From Roseiarcus sp963835215 (GTDB lineage Bacteria > Pseudomonadota > Alphaproteobacteria > Rhizobiales > Beijerinckiaceae): a stretch of DNA of 64,000 nucleotides. Positions 47,457-57,363 of this stretch are shown here, in pieces. How positions within the stretch are numbered: position 1 is the first letter of the stretch; the number at the start of each line of letters is the position of its first letter. The position numbers and the translations under genes were made by a program. The DNA lies in the NCBI GenBank assembly GCA_963835215.1, contig CAWIES010000002.1, forward strand, positions 496,001 to 560,000, written 5' to 3'. Below the pieces are notes generated by a model, which had not been told where the DNA came from, did no database searches, and saw nothing but the letters and a program-made list of their open reading frames with translations.

Positions 47457-47852
47457 TCAACTCTTTGAGCCGTTCCACCGCCCCTCATATTCGAATGGCG
47501 GCGCCGCTTTGAGCTGGTCTGCCGTGGCGTCCATATTCGCATGCCACTTTTTGGCGGCGGTGTCGTAGTCGATTTTCACCGCGCCAGTGTCGACAACCAC
47601 ATAGTGGGTGCCCATCCCAAGGAACCCACCCACCGAAAGCACGTAACCTTTGACCGCCTTCGAACCGTCGAACGCGACATCCTGGATCTTACCGATGTCG
47701 TGTCCCGCCGTGTCTTGGATGTCCAGGCCGATGACATTCGAAGCCAGCAGGTCTGAGGGTTGCAGGCTTACGAACCGTGGCGCGGCCGCATCGGCGAGCG
47801 CCGTCCCGGCCAAAAGAATGGCGCTCAATGCAATGAGAGAGGATTTGCGCAT
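47457..47852 (-). CDS. Secreted PRC-barrel domain protein
   Basis: A 131-residue protein with a signal peptide (MRKSSLIALSAILLAGTALADA). It has a PRC-barrel domain: LLASNVIGLDIQDTAGHDIG, IQDVAFDGSKAVKGYVLSVGG and GMGTHYVVVDTGAVKI. Start ATG 47852 follows GGAGAG; the open frame extends upstream without similarity. Secreted PRC-barrel proteins are frequent in Hyphomicrobiales, often in stress-related contexts; their function is not defined. It is divergent from the DUF892 gene. Confidence 0.8.
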   Translation of the reverse strand: MRKSSLIALSAILLAGTALADAAAPRFVSLQPSDLLASNVIGLDIQDTAGHDIGKIQDVAFDGSKAVKGYVLSVGGFLGMGTHYVVVDTGAVKIDYDTAAKKWHANMDATADQLKAAPPFEYEGRWNGSKS

Positions 47853-48124
47853 AGGACTCTCCGTGTTGGGTTCAGTGAGATCCGCATCGGATCGATCGCT
47901 AAACGCGGCAGCGTCGGAAACGATCCGCGCCCGAAATGAGCTGGGCGCGTCGATCGGGATCTCGTGGGGCGCTCGCCTTTCCTCGAGCAGCTTATGGCCG
48001 CCTGCGGCGCCGTTCGGGCGATAGTCATCGCCAGTTCGCAAGAGTCCGTCGGAACTCTGCGGGACTTCGCGCATTACGTCGCAATCGCATCGCGTATTGA
48101 CCGCGCGACGATCACCCAGGGAGC

Positions 48125-48634
48125 ATGAAAATGGGCCTCTTTTCCAAAGACATTCAGACCATCGACGATCTCTTCGTTCATCAGCTCAAGGATATCTATT
48201 ACGCCGAGAAGCAGATCGTGAAGAATCTCCCGACGATGATCGAAAAGGCCAGCGATAAAGCGCTGAAGCAAGGTCTCGGCGCCCATCTCGAGGAGACCAA
48301 AAATCACGTTCGCCGGCTTGAGCAAGTTTTCGCCATGCACGGCGTCGAGCCGGCGGCAGTCGATTGTCCCGCGATCGACGGCATCATCAAAGAAGCCAAG
48401 GAAGTGTCAGGCGAGATTGCCGATGCGAGCGTGTTGGACGCCGGAATCACCGCGGCGGCGCAAGCCATCGAGCACTATGAGATTGCCCGCTATGGGACGT
48501 TGGTGGCGTGGGCCAAGCGACTGGGACGCGATGACTGCGCGGATCTGCTCCGCCAGACTCTGGAAGAAGAAAAAGCGGCCGACAAAAAGCTGACCGAAGT
48601 GGCGGTAAGCCACGTCAATCGCCGGGCGGCTTAG
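48125..48634 (+). CDS. Ferritin-like DUF892 (YciE/YciF family) protein
   Basis: This 169-residue four-helix ferritin-like protein has TIDDLFVHQLKDIYYAEKQIV at the N-terminus, LEETKNHVRRLEQVFAMHG, AAAQAIEHYEIARYGTLVAWA and LLRQTLEEEKAADKKLTEVA. The Glu and His residues in these helices are the expected metal ligands. Family members such as E. coli YciF are induced by stress; the exact reaction is unknown. The start at 48125 follows AGGGAG; ATG 48131 is an alternative. Confidence 0.88.
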   Translation: MKMGLFSKDIQTIDDLFVHQLKDIYYAEKQIVKNLPTMIEKASDKALKQGLGAHLEETKNHVRRLEQVFAMHGVEPAAVDCPAIDGIIKEAKEVSGEIADASVLDAGITAAAQAIEHYEIARYGTLVAWAKRLGRDDCADLLRQTLEEEKAADKKLTEVAVSHVNRRAA

Positions 48635-48699
48635 TCAGTCATTCCACCCGTCGCGATGCCCGGCATAACCGTAAAACGGCTTCGGGCTCGCGACGGATA

Positions 48700-48891
48700 T
48701 CAGCCCTTTCGGTGGGCTGGCAAATTGGGCTCTGAACGTTCGCCGACATCGCTCGGTCCATTGGTCTTTTCGGCGGCATAGTCCTCGACCTCTGTGGCGT
48801 ACGGCTGTCGTTCCTGACGCTGTCGGTCAGCCGCAGGAACCGCGGCCGCGCGCGCCCCTCTGCCGCTTGAGGCTTTAGGATGGCCTTTCAT
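48700..48891 (-). CDS. Small hydrophilic protein, unknown
   Basis: A 63-residue, charged, probably disordered product starting MKGHPKASSGRGARAAAVPA, with no cysteine, signal peptide or membrane segment. The start codon (48891) has a strong ribosome-binding site (AAAAGGAGACAACA), which is the main support. The family is not recognised. It lies among small stress-related genes (DUF892, DUF2934). Confidence 0.5.
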   Translation of the reverse strand: MKGHPKASSGRGARAAAVPAADRQRQERQPYATEVEDYAAEKTNGPSDVGERSEPNLPAHRKG

Positions 48892-49170
48892 TGTTGTCTC
48901 CTTTTCGTATTTCGCACTCGCCGTCGGCGGGATGGTTACGCTCGGCATGACTTGGAGCGGCCCTTCGAGGCCCGCGATTTTTGCGGCGCGGCGCCAATCA
49001 CTCGCCTGCCGACAGCGCGCCAAAAAGCGCGCGCGACAACAGCGCCGGATTGCTGCGTCGCCCGGCACAGACCGGCGTTATTCCGAGCGACCCAGGCTGC
49101 CGCGTGAACGCGGCAATGATCCGGTTGCGGCGACGACCAATGCTCGAAGCCGCTATTGGGTGGGCGATCC

Positions 49171-49356
49171 CTATTCGGTCGCGCTTTCATCAGACGGTTC
49201 GCCCGAGACGATCTTGCGCTCCTGCTCAGCTGCGTCTTCCTCTTCGATAATCGCTTGCGCTGTGCGCCAGTGCCGTTTCTCCTGGCCCTCGGGACAGCCT
49301 TCTTCTTGCCACATGAAAAAGGCGATCTCGCGGGCGCGCTCGTTTCGGTCTTTCAT
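49171..49356 (-). CDS. DUF2934 family protein
   Basis: A 61-residue cytosolic protein. DRNERAREIAFFMWQEEGCP and EKRHWRTAQAIIEEE match DUF2934, a short family frequent in Hyphomicrobiales and named for its W-x-E-G-P/C-P region; the function is unknown. Start ATG 49356 (MKDRNERAREIA) follows GGGAGTG; a longer open frame (to 49434) adds no similarity. Confidence 0.75.
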   Translation of the reverse strand: MKDRNERAREIAFFMWQEEGCPEGQEKRHWRTAQAIIEEEDAAEQERKIVSGEPSDESATE

Positions 49357-49670
49357 CTGGGTCACTCCCGTTCCCTGCAGGCGGCGCTGGGTTTTCTCTG
49401 GGCGAAACGCAAGCACCCGCCCGAGATCCGTCATGTGGAAAACCGCCCAATGAGCCGAAGGTTCCCTTCATCGGCTGCCCCGCGCTACAACGGCCGTCAT
49501 TTCGCCGCCGTCCTGCTCGCGATTTCGCAGGTGAACAAATCATCCTCGTCGGCAGCCCGATTGGCGTTGGAACCGGTAAGGCCATCGCGTCGTTAAACAC
49601 GATGAACGCCGGGATTTTCCACTCACCGTGCGCGCTTTGGACTTGGCGCGATTGGCGCCAACAGCTGCCG

Positions 49671-49702
49671 CTTGGGAGCTGGAAGACTTGGGAGCTGGAA
49701 GA
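49671..49702. repeat. Two tandem copies of a 16-base unit
   Basis: CTTGGGAGCTGGAAGA is repeated exactly, back to back (49671-49686 and 49687-49702). It is outside any gene I support. Confidence 0.8.
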
Positions 49703-49815
49703 GAAGCAGTGAACGTGCGCGACGCGAATCGCCGCTTCGACGTCTCAGACCGGCCCGCGTATTCGTCGCAGTCAGCCGCTTCAAAAACCGAGAGACGAAG
49801 AAAATCCCCGCGCTC

Positions 49816-49853
49816 GGGGGGTAACCGACCGAAATCGCCCTAGGTTTGCCGGG
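49816..49853. repeat. Dispersed intergenic sequence, copy 2
   Basis: Close match to 22600-22636 (GACCGAAATCGCCCTAGGTTT here). It lies 33 bases downstream of the tRNA-Ala 3' end. Confidence 0.45.
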
Positions 49854-49884
49854 CTTTGAATTTTGGTTGGTTCTCAAAGAGTGG

Positions 49885-49961
<77 letters not shown>

Positions 49962-50098
49962 AGATCTTTTTCGTCGCGTGGCCGCGCTCCATTGGGGTGG
50001 GGCGGGTTCGTCCAAGCGCGCGGCTTATAACCGCAAAGGCGCTCGCCCGACAAGGGCGGTTCGCGCGAATTTTACGCTTCTCGCTTCGGATCGTGGAC

Positions 50099-50479
50099 TC
50101 AGGGCTCCTCGTCAGGCGCGATGTCGCCGTCGATCAGATTGGTGACGTCGTCCTCGTCTTCCTCTTCGGCTTCGAGGAACGGATCGTCGGGCTCGGCTTC
50201 CTCGCCCTCCTCGACTTCGATGTCCTCGACCGCGGGGTCGGCGCCGGCGGCCTTCTCCTCGGTCGCCTCGACCTCGTCGAGCGAAACCAATTCGACGCCG
50301 GCGGGCGCCGGGGCTTCCTCTTCCTCGACCTCCACCTTCGCGCTGGCGCGCTCGACGCGCGCGGCGCCGTGGAAGACCGTGCCGCACTTGGGGCAGAGGA
50401 TCGGTTCTTTATTCAGGTCGAAGAACTTTGCGCCGCAGTTCTGGCATTGGCGCTTGGCTCCAAGCTCGGGTTTGGCCAA
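50099..50479 (-). CDS. TIGR02300 (FYDLN acid domain) family protein
   Basis: A 126-residue protein. The N-terminal ~45 residues form a zinc-ribbon-like domain with two CxxC pairs (RQCQNCGAKFFDLNK and LCPKCGTVFHG). The rest is extremely acidic and probably disordered (VEVEEEE, EEDEDDVTNLIDGD). The FFDLNK segment is the FYDLN motif of family TIGR02300, restricted to alphaproteobacteria and of unknown function. It is divergent from aroA, a common arrangement in Hyphomicrobiales, and adjacent to tRNA-Ala. Confidence 0.93.
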   Translation of the reverse strand: MAKPELGAKRQCQNCGAKFFDLNKEPILCPKCGTVFHGAARVERASAKVEVEEEEAPAPAGVELVSLDEVEATEEKAAGADPAVEDIEVEEGEEAEPDDPFLEAEEEDEDDVTNLIDGDIAPDEEP

Positions 50480-50652
50480 GGCGAGGTTTCCCTGATCCTA
50501 AGGATGGCTGCGTTTGGTCGCTCCGGTTAGTCGGGCCCGCAGCCTGTGTCAATGCGTTTCGCACACGAGGTCGACAGGCCCCAAAGAGGGTGTTACGAGC
50601 CCCTGCCCCAGCCTCGCCGGGCCGCCGGCGCGGCCAAAATACGTGAGCTGGA

Positions 50653-51996
50653 ATGTCCTCGTCTTCGCCGCCCGCCGCCCAGCCGCTCAGCGCCGAGCGC
50701 AGCGGCCCGCTGCGCGGGCGCGCCCGTCCGCCCGGCGACAAGTCAATCTCGCATCGCGCCTTCATCTTCGGGCTGCTCAGCCGTGGCGACACGCAAATCG
50801 AGGGCCTGCTCGAGGGCGACGACGTGCTGCGCACCGGGGCCGCGTGCCGGGCGCTCGGCGCGCGTATCGAACGGCTCGGCGAAGGGCGCTGGCGCGTGAG
50901 CGGACTTGGCGTCGGCGCGCTGCTCGATCCGCGCGACACGCTCGATTTCGGCAATGCCGGCACCGGCTCGCGGCTGATGATGGGCGTGGTCGGCGGCCAC
51001 GGCATCCTCGCCACATTCGACGGCGACGCCTCGCTGCGTAAACGGCCGATGCGGCGCATTCTCGATCCCTTGCGCCTGATGGGCGCGCAGGTCGTCGCCG
51101 AAGCCGAGGGCGGCCGCTGCCCGATCACGCTGCGCGGCGCCGCCGACCCGGCGCCGATCCTCTATCGCACGCCGGTCGCCTCGGCGCAGATCAAGTCGGC
51201 GGTGTTGCTCGCGGGCCTCAACGCGCGCGGCCGCACCACGGTGATCGAAGCGGAAGCCTCGCGCGACCACACCGAAAAAATGCTCGCCCATTTCGGCGCC
51301 GAGGTGACCGTCGAGCCGGAGGGCGAGGGACGCAAGATCACGCTCACCGGCCGCCCTGAATTGAGGCCACGGCCGGTGGTCGTGCCGGTCGATCCTTCGT
51401 CGGCCGCCTTCCCGATCGTCGCCGCGCTAATCGCGCCGGGCTCCGACATCGTGGTCGAGGGCGTGATGATGAACCCGCTGCGCACCGGCCTGGTAACGAC
51501 GCTGCTTGAGATGGGGGCGCGCATCGAGGTGCTCGACCGGCGCCAAGAGGGCGGCGAGGACGTCGCCGATTTGCGCGTGCGCGCCAGCGAACTCATGGGC
51601 GTCGAGGTGCCCGCCTCGCGCGCGCCCTCGATGATCGACGAATATCCGGTTCTCGCAGTCGCCGCAGCCTTCGCCAGCGGCCAAACGCGAATGAACGGGT
51701 TGCATGAGCTTCGCGTCAAAGAGAGCGACCGCCTCGACGCGGTCGCGGCCGGCCTCGTCGCCGCCGGCGCAGATCACGAGATCGTCGGCGACGACCTGAT
51801 CGTGCGCGGCGACGGCCGTCCGCCGGCGGGCGGCGGCCTCGTCGCCACCCATCTCGATCACCGCATCGCCATGAGCTTCCTCGTCATGGGCCTCGCCTCG
51901 CGCCAGCCGATGGCGGTCGACGACGCGGCGATGATCGCCACCAGCTTCCCGAGCTTTCGATCGCTGATGGAGGGCCTCGGCGCCCGCTTTCGGTGA
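50653..51996 (+). CDS. aroA: 3-phosphoshikimate 1-carboxyvinyltransferase (EPSP synthase)
   Basis: This 447-residue EPSP synthase joins shikimate 3-phosphate and PEP in aromatic amino acid synthesis. RPPGDKSISHRAFIFG (PEP-binding lysine), LDFGNAGTGSRLMMG, PVASAQIKSAVLLAGL and HELRVKESDRL are family motifs. The sequence resembles class II enzymes of the Agrobacterium CP4 type. At the glyphosate-determining position it has Gly (GNAGTG) where CP4 has Ala (GNAATG), so insensitivity should not be assumed. It is divergent from the FYDLN gene and convergent with ispB; the cmk and rpsA genes that often follow aroA are not here. Confidence 0.95.
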   Translation: MSSSSPPAAQPLSAERSGPLRGRARPPGDKSISHRAFIFGLLSRGDTQIEGLLEGDDVLRTGAACRALGARIERLGEGRWRVSGLGVGALLDPRDTLDFGNAGTGSRLMMGVVGGHGILATFDGDASLRKRPMRRILDPLRLMGAQVVAEAEGGRCPITLRGAADPAPILYRTPVASAQIKSAVLLAGLNARGRTTVIEAEASRDHTEKMLAHFGAEVTVEPEGEGRKITLTGRPELRPRPVVVPVDPSSAAFPIVAALIAPGSDIVVEGVMMNPLRTGLVTTLLEMGARIEVLDRRQEGGEDVADLRVRASELMGVEVPASRAPSMIDEYPVLAVAAAFASGQTRMNGLHELRVKESDRLDAVAAGLVAAGADHEIVGDDLIVRGDGRPPAGGGLVATHLDHRIAMSFLVMGLASRQPMAVDDAAMIATSFPSFRSLMEGLGARFR

Positions 51997-52004
51997 GAGC
52001 GGCG

Positions 52005-53018
52005 CTAATGCGCGCGCTGGACCGCGAAATCGACGGCGTCGCGCAGCGCGTGTTTCCACGGCGAGGGTGAGAACAGTTCGAGCGCGTCGCGCGCCATCGC
52101 GCCGTAGTGGCGGGCACGCTCCACGGTGTCTTCGAGCGCGCGGTGCTTCTTCATCAGCGCCAGCGCCAGTTCCAGATCGCCCTCTGCAATCTCGCCGCGC
52201 TCCAGCGTGCGCCGCCAGAACTCGCGGTCCTCGATCGAGCCGCGCCGGAACGACAGCACCACCGGCAGCGTGATCTTGCCTTCGCGGAAATCGTCGCCGA
52301 CGTTCTTGCCGAGCTTGGCCGCCGAGCCGCCGTAATCGAGCGCATCGTCGATCAACTGGAAGGCGATGCCGAGATTGGCGCCGTAGCCACGGCAGGCTTC
52401 GATCTCCGCCTTGCCGCGCCCGGCGAGGATCGGCCCGACTTCGCAGGCGGCGGAAAACAGCGCGGCCGTCTTGGCGCGGATCACCGCGAGATAGGCGTCC
52501 TCGCTGGTTGCGGTGTCCTTGGCGGCGGAGATTTGCATCACTTCGCCCTCGGCGATCACCGCCGCGGCGCTCGAGAGCACATCGAGACAAGGCAGGGAAC
52601 CGACCTCGACCATCATCTTGAACGCTTGGCCAAGCAGAAAATCGCCGACCAGCACGCTCACCTCATTGCCCCACAGCACCCGCGCGGCGGCTTTGCCGCG
52701 CCTGAGATCGCTCTCGTCGACCACGTCGTCGTGCAGCAGCGTCGCGGTGTGCATAAACTCGACCGCGGCGGCGAGCTTGATGTGGCCTTCGCCGCCATAA
52801 CCGCACAGACCGGCCGAAGCGAGCGTGAGGATCGGCCTGAGCCGCTTGCCGCCTGACGAGATCAGGTGGTTCGCCACCTCAGGGATCATCGTCACGTCCG
52901 AGCCGGTGCGCGCGAGGATCGTCTGGTTGACCTTCTCCATGTCGGCCGAGACCAGTCCGACCAGACGCTCGATCTGCCTTTCGGGCGACTTCTCTTCGAG
53001 CGGAATCACGATGCCCAC
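52005..53018 (-). CDS. ispB: Long-chain polyprenyl diphosphate synthase (octaprenyl/decaprenyl)
   Basis: This 337-residue trans-polyprenyl synthase makes the ubiquinone side-chain precursor. The first Asp-rich motif is LLHDDVVDESDLRRG and the second is QLIDDALDYGG. The residue five positions before the first motif is a small Ala (TATLLHDD), allowing long chains, unlike the Tyr in IspA at 26158-27093. GGKRLRPILTLAS is also typical. C40 or C50 cannot be told apart from the sequence; decaprenyl is common in alphaproteobacteria. It is divergent from the DUF2007 gene. Confidence 0.93.
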   Translation of the reverse strand: MGIVIPLEEKSPERQIERLVGLVSADMEKVNQTILARTGSDVTMIPEVANHLISSGGKRLRPILTLASAGLCGYGGEGHIKLAAAVEFMHTATLLHDDVVDESDLRRGKAAARVLWGNEVSVLVGDFLLGQAFKMMVEVGSLPCLDVLSSAAAVIAEGEVMQISAAKDTATSEDAYLAVIRAKTAALFSAACEVGPILAGRGKAEIEACRGYGANLGIAFQLIDDALDYGGSAAKLGKNVGDDFREGKITLPVVLSFRRGSIEDREFWRRTLERGEIAEGDLELALALMKKHRALEDTVERARHYGAMARDALELFSPSPWKHALRDAVDFAVQRAH

Positions 53019-53104
53019 GGACGCTTCCCTTGCCAGAGCGACACGCCGCGACCATAAAGTTGCTGAGGCGAGCCGGCAAGGGCGCCGCCGGGCGAGAGAG
53101 TTGT

Positions 53105-53329
53105 ATGGTCGAGCTCGTTCGCACCAATGATCTGGTGCTGATTTCCTTCGTCGAGAGCCTGCTTCGAGAAGCCGGCCTGCGCTTTTTCGTCGCCGACCAG
53201 CACATGAGCGCGATCGAAGGATCGCTCGGCTTCCTGCCGCGCCGCATCCTGATCGACGGCGACCAACTCGAGCAGGCGCGCCGGCTGCTCAGCGAAGCCG
53301 GCCTGTCGCGCGAACTCTCCGATGGCTGA
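53105..53329 (+). CDS. DUF2007 domain protein
   Basis: A 74-residue protein beginning MVELVRTNDLVLISFVESLL. It contains a DUF2007 (putative signal-transducing) domain with GLRFFVADQHMSAIEGSLG and LPRRILIDGDQLEQARRLL. The family is small and of unknown role. ATG 53105 follows GAGAG; a longer frame from 53030 is not conserved. It overlaps the open frame of the following methyltransferase and sits opposite ispB, an arrangement often seen in Hyphomicrobiales. Confidence 0.85.
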   Translation: MVELVRTNDLVLISFVESLLREAGLRFFVADQHMSAIEGSLGFLPRRILIDGDQLEQARRLLSEAGLSRELSDG

Positions 53330-53339
53330 GGGCGAGGCG

Positions 53340-54078
53340 ATGAGCCTCGACGCGATCCTCGGCGGCCGGCTGCAACTTCGCCAGAAGCGCAACGGCCACC
53401 GCGTCGGGCTCGACGCCGTGCTGCTCGCGGCCGCGGCGGGCGCGCCGGTCGCGCGGCTGATCGATGTCGGCGCCGGCGTTGGCGCTGTTGGCCTCGCGCT
53501 GTTGCAACGCTGGCCTCAAGCTCACGGCGAACTCGTCGAGATCGATTCCGCGCTCGCTGCGCTCGCCGAGGAGAACGCCGCGCTCAATGGCCTCGCGGCG
53601 CGCGCGCGGATTGTCGTCGCCGACGCGCTTTCGCCGAAGAGCCGTCGCGCGGCGGGGCTGGTCGATGAAGCCGCCGATCTCGTCGTCGTCAATCCGCCCT
53701 ATCTCGCCGCCGAGTGCGGCGCGCGTCTCGCCCGATCCGCTGCGGGCGCGCGCGCATGTCGCGGGCGAGGAACCGGCGGCGCTCGCCGAATGGGTGGTCG
53801 CCTGCCTCGCACTGCTCAGGCCCGGCGGGCGGTTCATCATGATCCAGCGCGCCGACGCGCTGCCCGCCCTGCTGCCGGCGTTCGAGCGCCGGCTCGGCGA
53901 CATCGCGTTGCGCCCGGTCCACCCGCACGCCGATGCGCCGGCGATCCGGATGCTGATCTCAGGGGTCAAGGGCTCGAAGGCGCCTCTTTGCCTCTTGCCC
54001 GGCTTGACCCTGCATGAACCGGACGGCGCGACCGCGCCGCTCGCCGCGGCGATCCAGCGCGGGGAAGCGTTTCTTTAG
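53340..54078 (+). CDS. TrmN6-like tRNA/DNA adenine methyltransferase, frameshifted
   Basis: About 245 residues after repair. LGGRLQLRQKRNGHRVGLDAVLLAAA and LIDVGAGVGAVGLALLQRWP (SAM motif I) are followed by VVVNPPYL, the N6-adenine methyltransferase motif. The frame then breaks near 53708-53713 (GCCGCCGAG); one extra base accounts for it. ARVSPDPLRARAHVAGEEPA and LLRPGGRFIMIQRAD continue in the other frame. It resembles TrmN6 (tRNA-Val A37) of the HemK-like group. ATG 53340 has GAGGCG upstream; ATG 53322 is in frame but lacks a site. Confidence 0.82.
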
Positions 54079-54097
54079 AGAGCCGGCGGATCGCCGC

Positions 54098-55502
54098 TCA
54101 GTAGCGATACTGATCGGCCTTGAACGGGCCCTGCTGCGACACGCCGAGGTATTTCGCCTGTTGGTCGGTGAGCTTGGAGAGCTTGGCGCCGACCTTGGCG
54201 AGATGCAGCGAGGCGACCTTCTCGTCAAGATGCTTGGGCAGGGTATAGACCTGCTTGTCGTATTGCCCCGGCTTGGTGAACAGCTCGATCTGCGCCAACG
54301 TCTGGTTGGTGAAGGACGCCGACATCACGAACGAGGGATGGCCGGTCGCGTTGCCGAGATTCACCAGGCGGCCTTCCGACAGCAGGATGATGCGGCTACC
54401 GCTGGCGAACTCGATCTCGTCGACCTGCGGCTTGATATTGTTCCACTTGAGATTGCGCAGAGCGGCGACCTGGATCTCCGAATCGAAGTGGCCGATGTTG
54501 CAGACGATCGCGCGATCCTTCATCGTCCGCATGTGCTCGATGGTGATGACATCGACGTTGCCGGTGGCGGTGACGAAGATGTCGGCGCGCGGCGCGGCGT
54601 CCTCCATCGTCGTGACTTCATAGCCTTCCATCGCCGCCTGCAGCGCGCAGATCGGATCGACTTCGGAGACCATCACGCGGCAGCCGGCGTTGCGTAGGCT
54701 CGCCGCCGAGCCCTTGCCGACGTCGCCAAAGCCAGCGACCATCGCCACCTTGCCCGACATCATCACGTCGGTGCCGCGGCGGATGCCATCGACCAGCAAC
54801 TCGCGGCACCCGTAGAGGTTGTCGAACTTCGACTTGGTGACGCTGTCGTTGACGTTGATCGCCGGCCACAGAAGCGTGCCCTCCTTGGCCATCAGATAGA
54901 GGCGATGCACGCCGGTGGTCGTCTCCTCGGTGACGCCGCGGATCGCGGCGGCGTTCTTGGCGTACCAGCCGGGCTTGCTGTTGAGGCGCGCCTTGATCGC
55001 GGCGAACAGCACTTCCTCTTCTTCGTTCGAAGCCTTGTCGAGAAACGCCGTGTCGCCCTTTTCGGCGCGCAGGCCGAGGTGGATGAGCGCCGTCGCGTCG
55101 CCGCCGTCGTCGAGGATCATGTTCGGGCGCGCCGCCGTCGGCCCATTCGAAAATGCGGTGGGTGTATTCCCAGTAATCCTTCAGGCTCTCGCCCTTGATC
55201 GCGAATACCGGCGTGCCCGCGGCCGCGATCGCCGCTGCGGCGTGGTCCTGGGTCGAATAGATGTTGCACGAGGCCCAGCGCACGTCGGCGCCGAGCGCCT
55301 TCAGCGTCTCGATCAGCACGGCGGTCTGGATCGTCATGTGCAGCGAGCCGGCGACGCGCGCGCCCTTGAGCGGCTGCGTCGCGGCAAATTCTTTCCTCGT
55401 CGCCATCAGGCCGGGCATTTCGGTCTCGGCGATCGAAATTTCCTTGCGCCCGTAGTCTGCGAGGCCGAGGTCGGCGACGGCGTAATCGGCGGTTTTGCTC
55501 AT
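54098..55502 (-). CDS. ahcY: S-adenosylhomocysteine hydrolase, frameshifted
   Basis: About 467 residues after repair. AhcY splits SAH to adenosine and homocysteine, recycling the product of SAM methylations. The N-terminal part (YAVADLGLADYGRKEISIAE, GSLHMTIQTAVLIETLKALG) and the rest (FDNLYGCRELLVDGIRRGTD, VAGFGDVGKGSAASLRNAG with the NAD site, and the final KADQYRY) are in different frames. The break is in a GGG run at 55125-55127 on the plus strand; dropping one base gives the expected DGGAPNMILDDGGDAT. A sequencing error is likely. An AT-rich inverted repeat lies about 65 bases upstream of the start. Confidence 0.92.
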
Positions 55503-55567
55503 GATCGGGGCGTCCCTGTCGGCTGCGATGTGCGCCGCTCGCTTAGCAAATCTGCCGCCGGATCGCA

Positions 55568-55591
55568 ATAAAGATATAAGCAAGTCTTTAT
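55568..55591. promoter_or_regulatory. AT-rich inverted repeat upstream of ahcY (possible operator)
   Basis: ATAAAGA and TCTTTAT form a perfect seven-base inverted repeat with a ten-base spacer, in an otherwise GC-rich region, 66 bases before the ahcY start. The spacer TATAAGCAAG recurs exactly at 55720-55729 before rpoN. The repeat resembles, from memory, sites of ArsR-type SAH/SAM-cycle regulators (SahR, SamR); this is not verified. Confidence 0.45.
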
Positions 55592-55785
55592 ATGGATTGC
55601 CGGAAACAGGCGAAAACGCGCCGTCACAGCCGCGATCTGACTCCGCTCGCCGGCCGTAAAATTAACTTTGCTCAGGGGATAGGCGCGCTAGGGCTTGTCT
55701 TTGCCGCGCCAACCAGTGGTATAAGCAAGAACCAAGCCGCGATGCGGCAGGCGCGTGTGCGGCGGTAAACGGCTGGTGGGTTGGG

Positions 55786-57363
55786 ATGGCGTTGGCGAAC
55801 CGATTGGCGATGCGGCAAGGCCAGTCGATGGTCCTGACGCCGCAACTTCTGCAGGCGATCAAGCTGTTGCAGATGCCCAACGCCGAACTTTCCGCCTTTA
55901 TCGAAGCCGAACTGGAGCGCAATCCATTACTCGAACGGGCCGAGGAAACGCCCGCGTTTGAGCCGTCGACCGAATCTGGCCCGCCCGAAACGGCGCCGGC
56001 GGAGGTCGAAGCGGGAGATTGGGCCTCCGAGGCCCTGGAATCCGATCACGGCGAGATGGCGGCCAATCTCGGCACCGAGATCGACAACGCCTTTGAGATC
56101 GAGCGCCCGACGGCGCCCGCCCCCGCCGCAGCGAGCGACGAAGGCCAGGGCCTGTCGGCGACTTCCTGGAGCGGGGCGGGCGGGCGCGGCGGCGATGACG
56201 CGGCGCCCGACCTAGCCGCCTATGTGGCCCAGCCGGTCAGCTTTTCCGAACATCTGACGCGCCAGGCGACGATGGTCGTGCACGACCCCGGCGACCGGAT
56301 GATCGCCGCCGCGCTGATCGACGCGCTCGACGAGGCGGGCTATCTCCCCGTGGCGCTCGAAGAGATCGCCAAGCGGGTCGGGGCGCCGCTCTCCCGCATC
56401 GAGGGCGTGCTGATCCTGTTGCAGGGCCTCGAGCCGACGGGCGTGTTCGCCCGCAATCTCGCCGAGTGCCTGGCGCTGCAACTCATCGAGCGCGATCGCT
56501 ACGACCCGGCGATGCAGGCGCTGATCGACAACCTGCCGGCGCTTGCGCAGGCGCGACTTCGCCACGCTGCGCCGCGCCTGCGGCGTCGATGACGACGACC
56601 TCGCTGACATGATCGCCGAGATCAGCCGACTCGACCCCAAACCCGGCCGCGGCTTTGGCGCGGCGCCCGAGCCGCCCGCGATTCCCGACGTCTTCGTCAC
56701 CGCCGCGCCGGACAGTTCCTGGCGCATCGAACTCAACAGCGACGCTCTGCCGCGGGTCCTCGTCAACGAGACCTACGCCGCACAAATCAAGCGCGGCGCG
56801 GCGCGCGAAGAGGACCGGCAATATCATCTCCGCCAGTTTGCAGACCGCGAATTGGCTGACCAAGAGCCTCGAGCAGCGCGCGCGCACGATCCTCAACGTC
56901 GCCTCCGAGATCGTGCGCCGCCAGGACAGCTTTCTCATCGAAGGCGTGGCCGGCCTCGGCCGCTCAACCTGAAGGCGGTCGCCGACGCGATCGGCGTCCA
57001 TGAATCGACGGTCTCGCGCGCCACCTCCAACAAGTTCATCCAGACGCCGCGCGGCCTGTTCGAAATGAAATATTTCTTCACCACCTCGATCGCCTCGGTG
57101 GCGAACGGCCCCGCGCAGGCGCATTCGGCCGAGTCGGTCCGCTATCAAGCATCAAGCAGATGATCGACGCCGAGAGCCCCGCCGACGTGCTGTCGGACGA
57201 CGTCATCGTCACCCGCCTGCGCGTCGCCGACATCGTCGTCGCGCGTCGCACGGTCGCCAAGTACCGCGACAATCTACGCATTCCTTCGTCGGTCGAACGG
57301 CGACGAACCAAAATGGCCGATTTGCGCCCCATCGGCGCCGCGCCTGAGTCGCTAAGTCTTTAA
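55786..57363 (+). CDS. rpoN: RNA polymerase sigma-54 factor, four frameshifts
   Basis: About 525 residues after repair. Region I is LRQGQSLV-like (MRQGQSMVLTPQLLQAIKLLQ). An acidic region II and the core-binding domain (FSEHLTRQATMVV) follow. The HTH segment is AVADAIGVHESTVSRATSNK, and the RpoN box is ARRTVAKYRDNLRIPSS near the end. Four single-base changes break the frame: near 56550 (insertion), 56825 (insertion), 56956 (deletion) and 57149 (deletion). Each piece continues the same protein. Four independent hits in one gene with intact flanking genes hpf and ptsN point to poor local sequence quality. Sigma-54 would direct nitrogen-related and other enhancer-dependent promoters. Confidence 0.88.

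Noticed and set aside
47243..47542. Possible small membrane protein containing the tandem repeat (minus strand)
   Set aside because: It has a hydrophobic stretch but overlaps the PRC-barrel gene, lacks a ribosome-binding site and has no family look.
55786..57363. rpoN as a genuine pseudogene
   Set aside because: Four isolated single-base changes with full conservation between them, and adjacent genes with the same problem, fit sequencing error better than decay.
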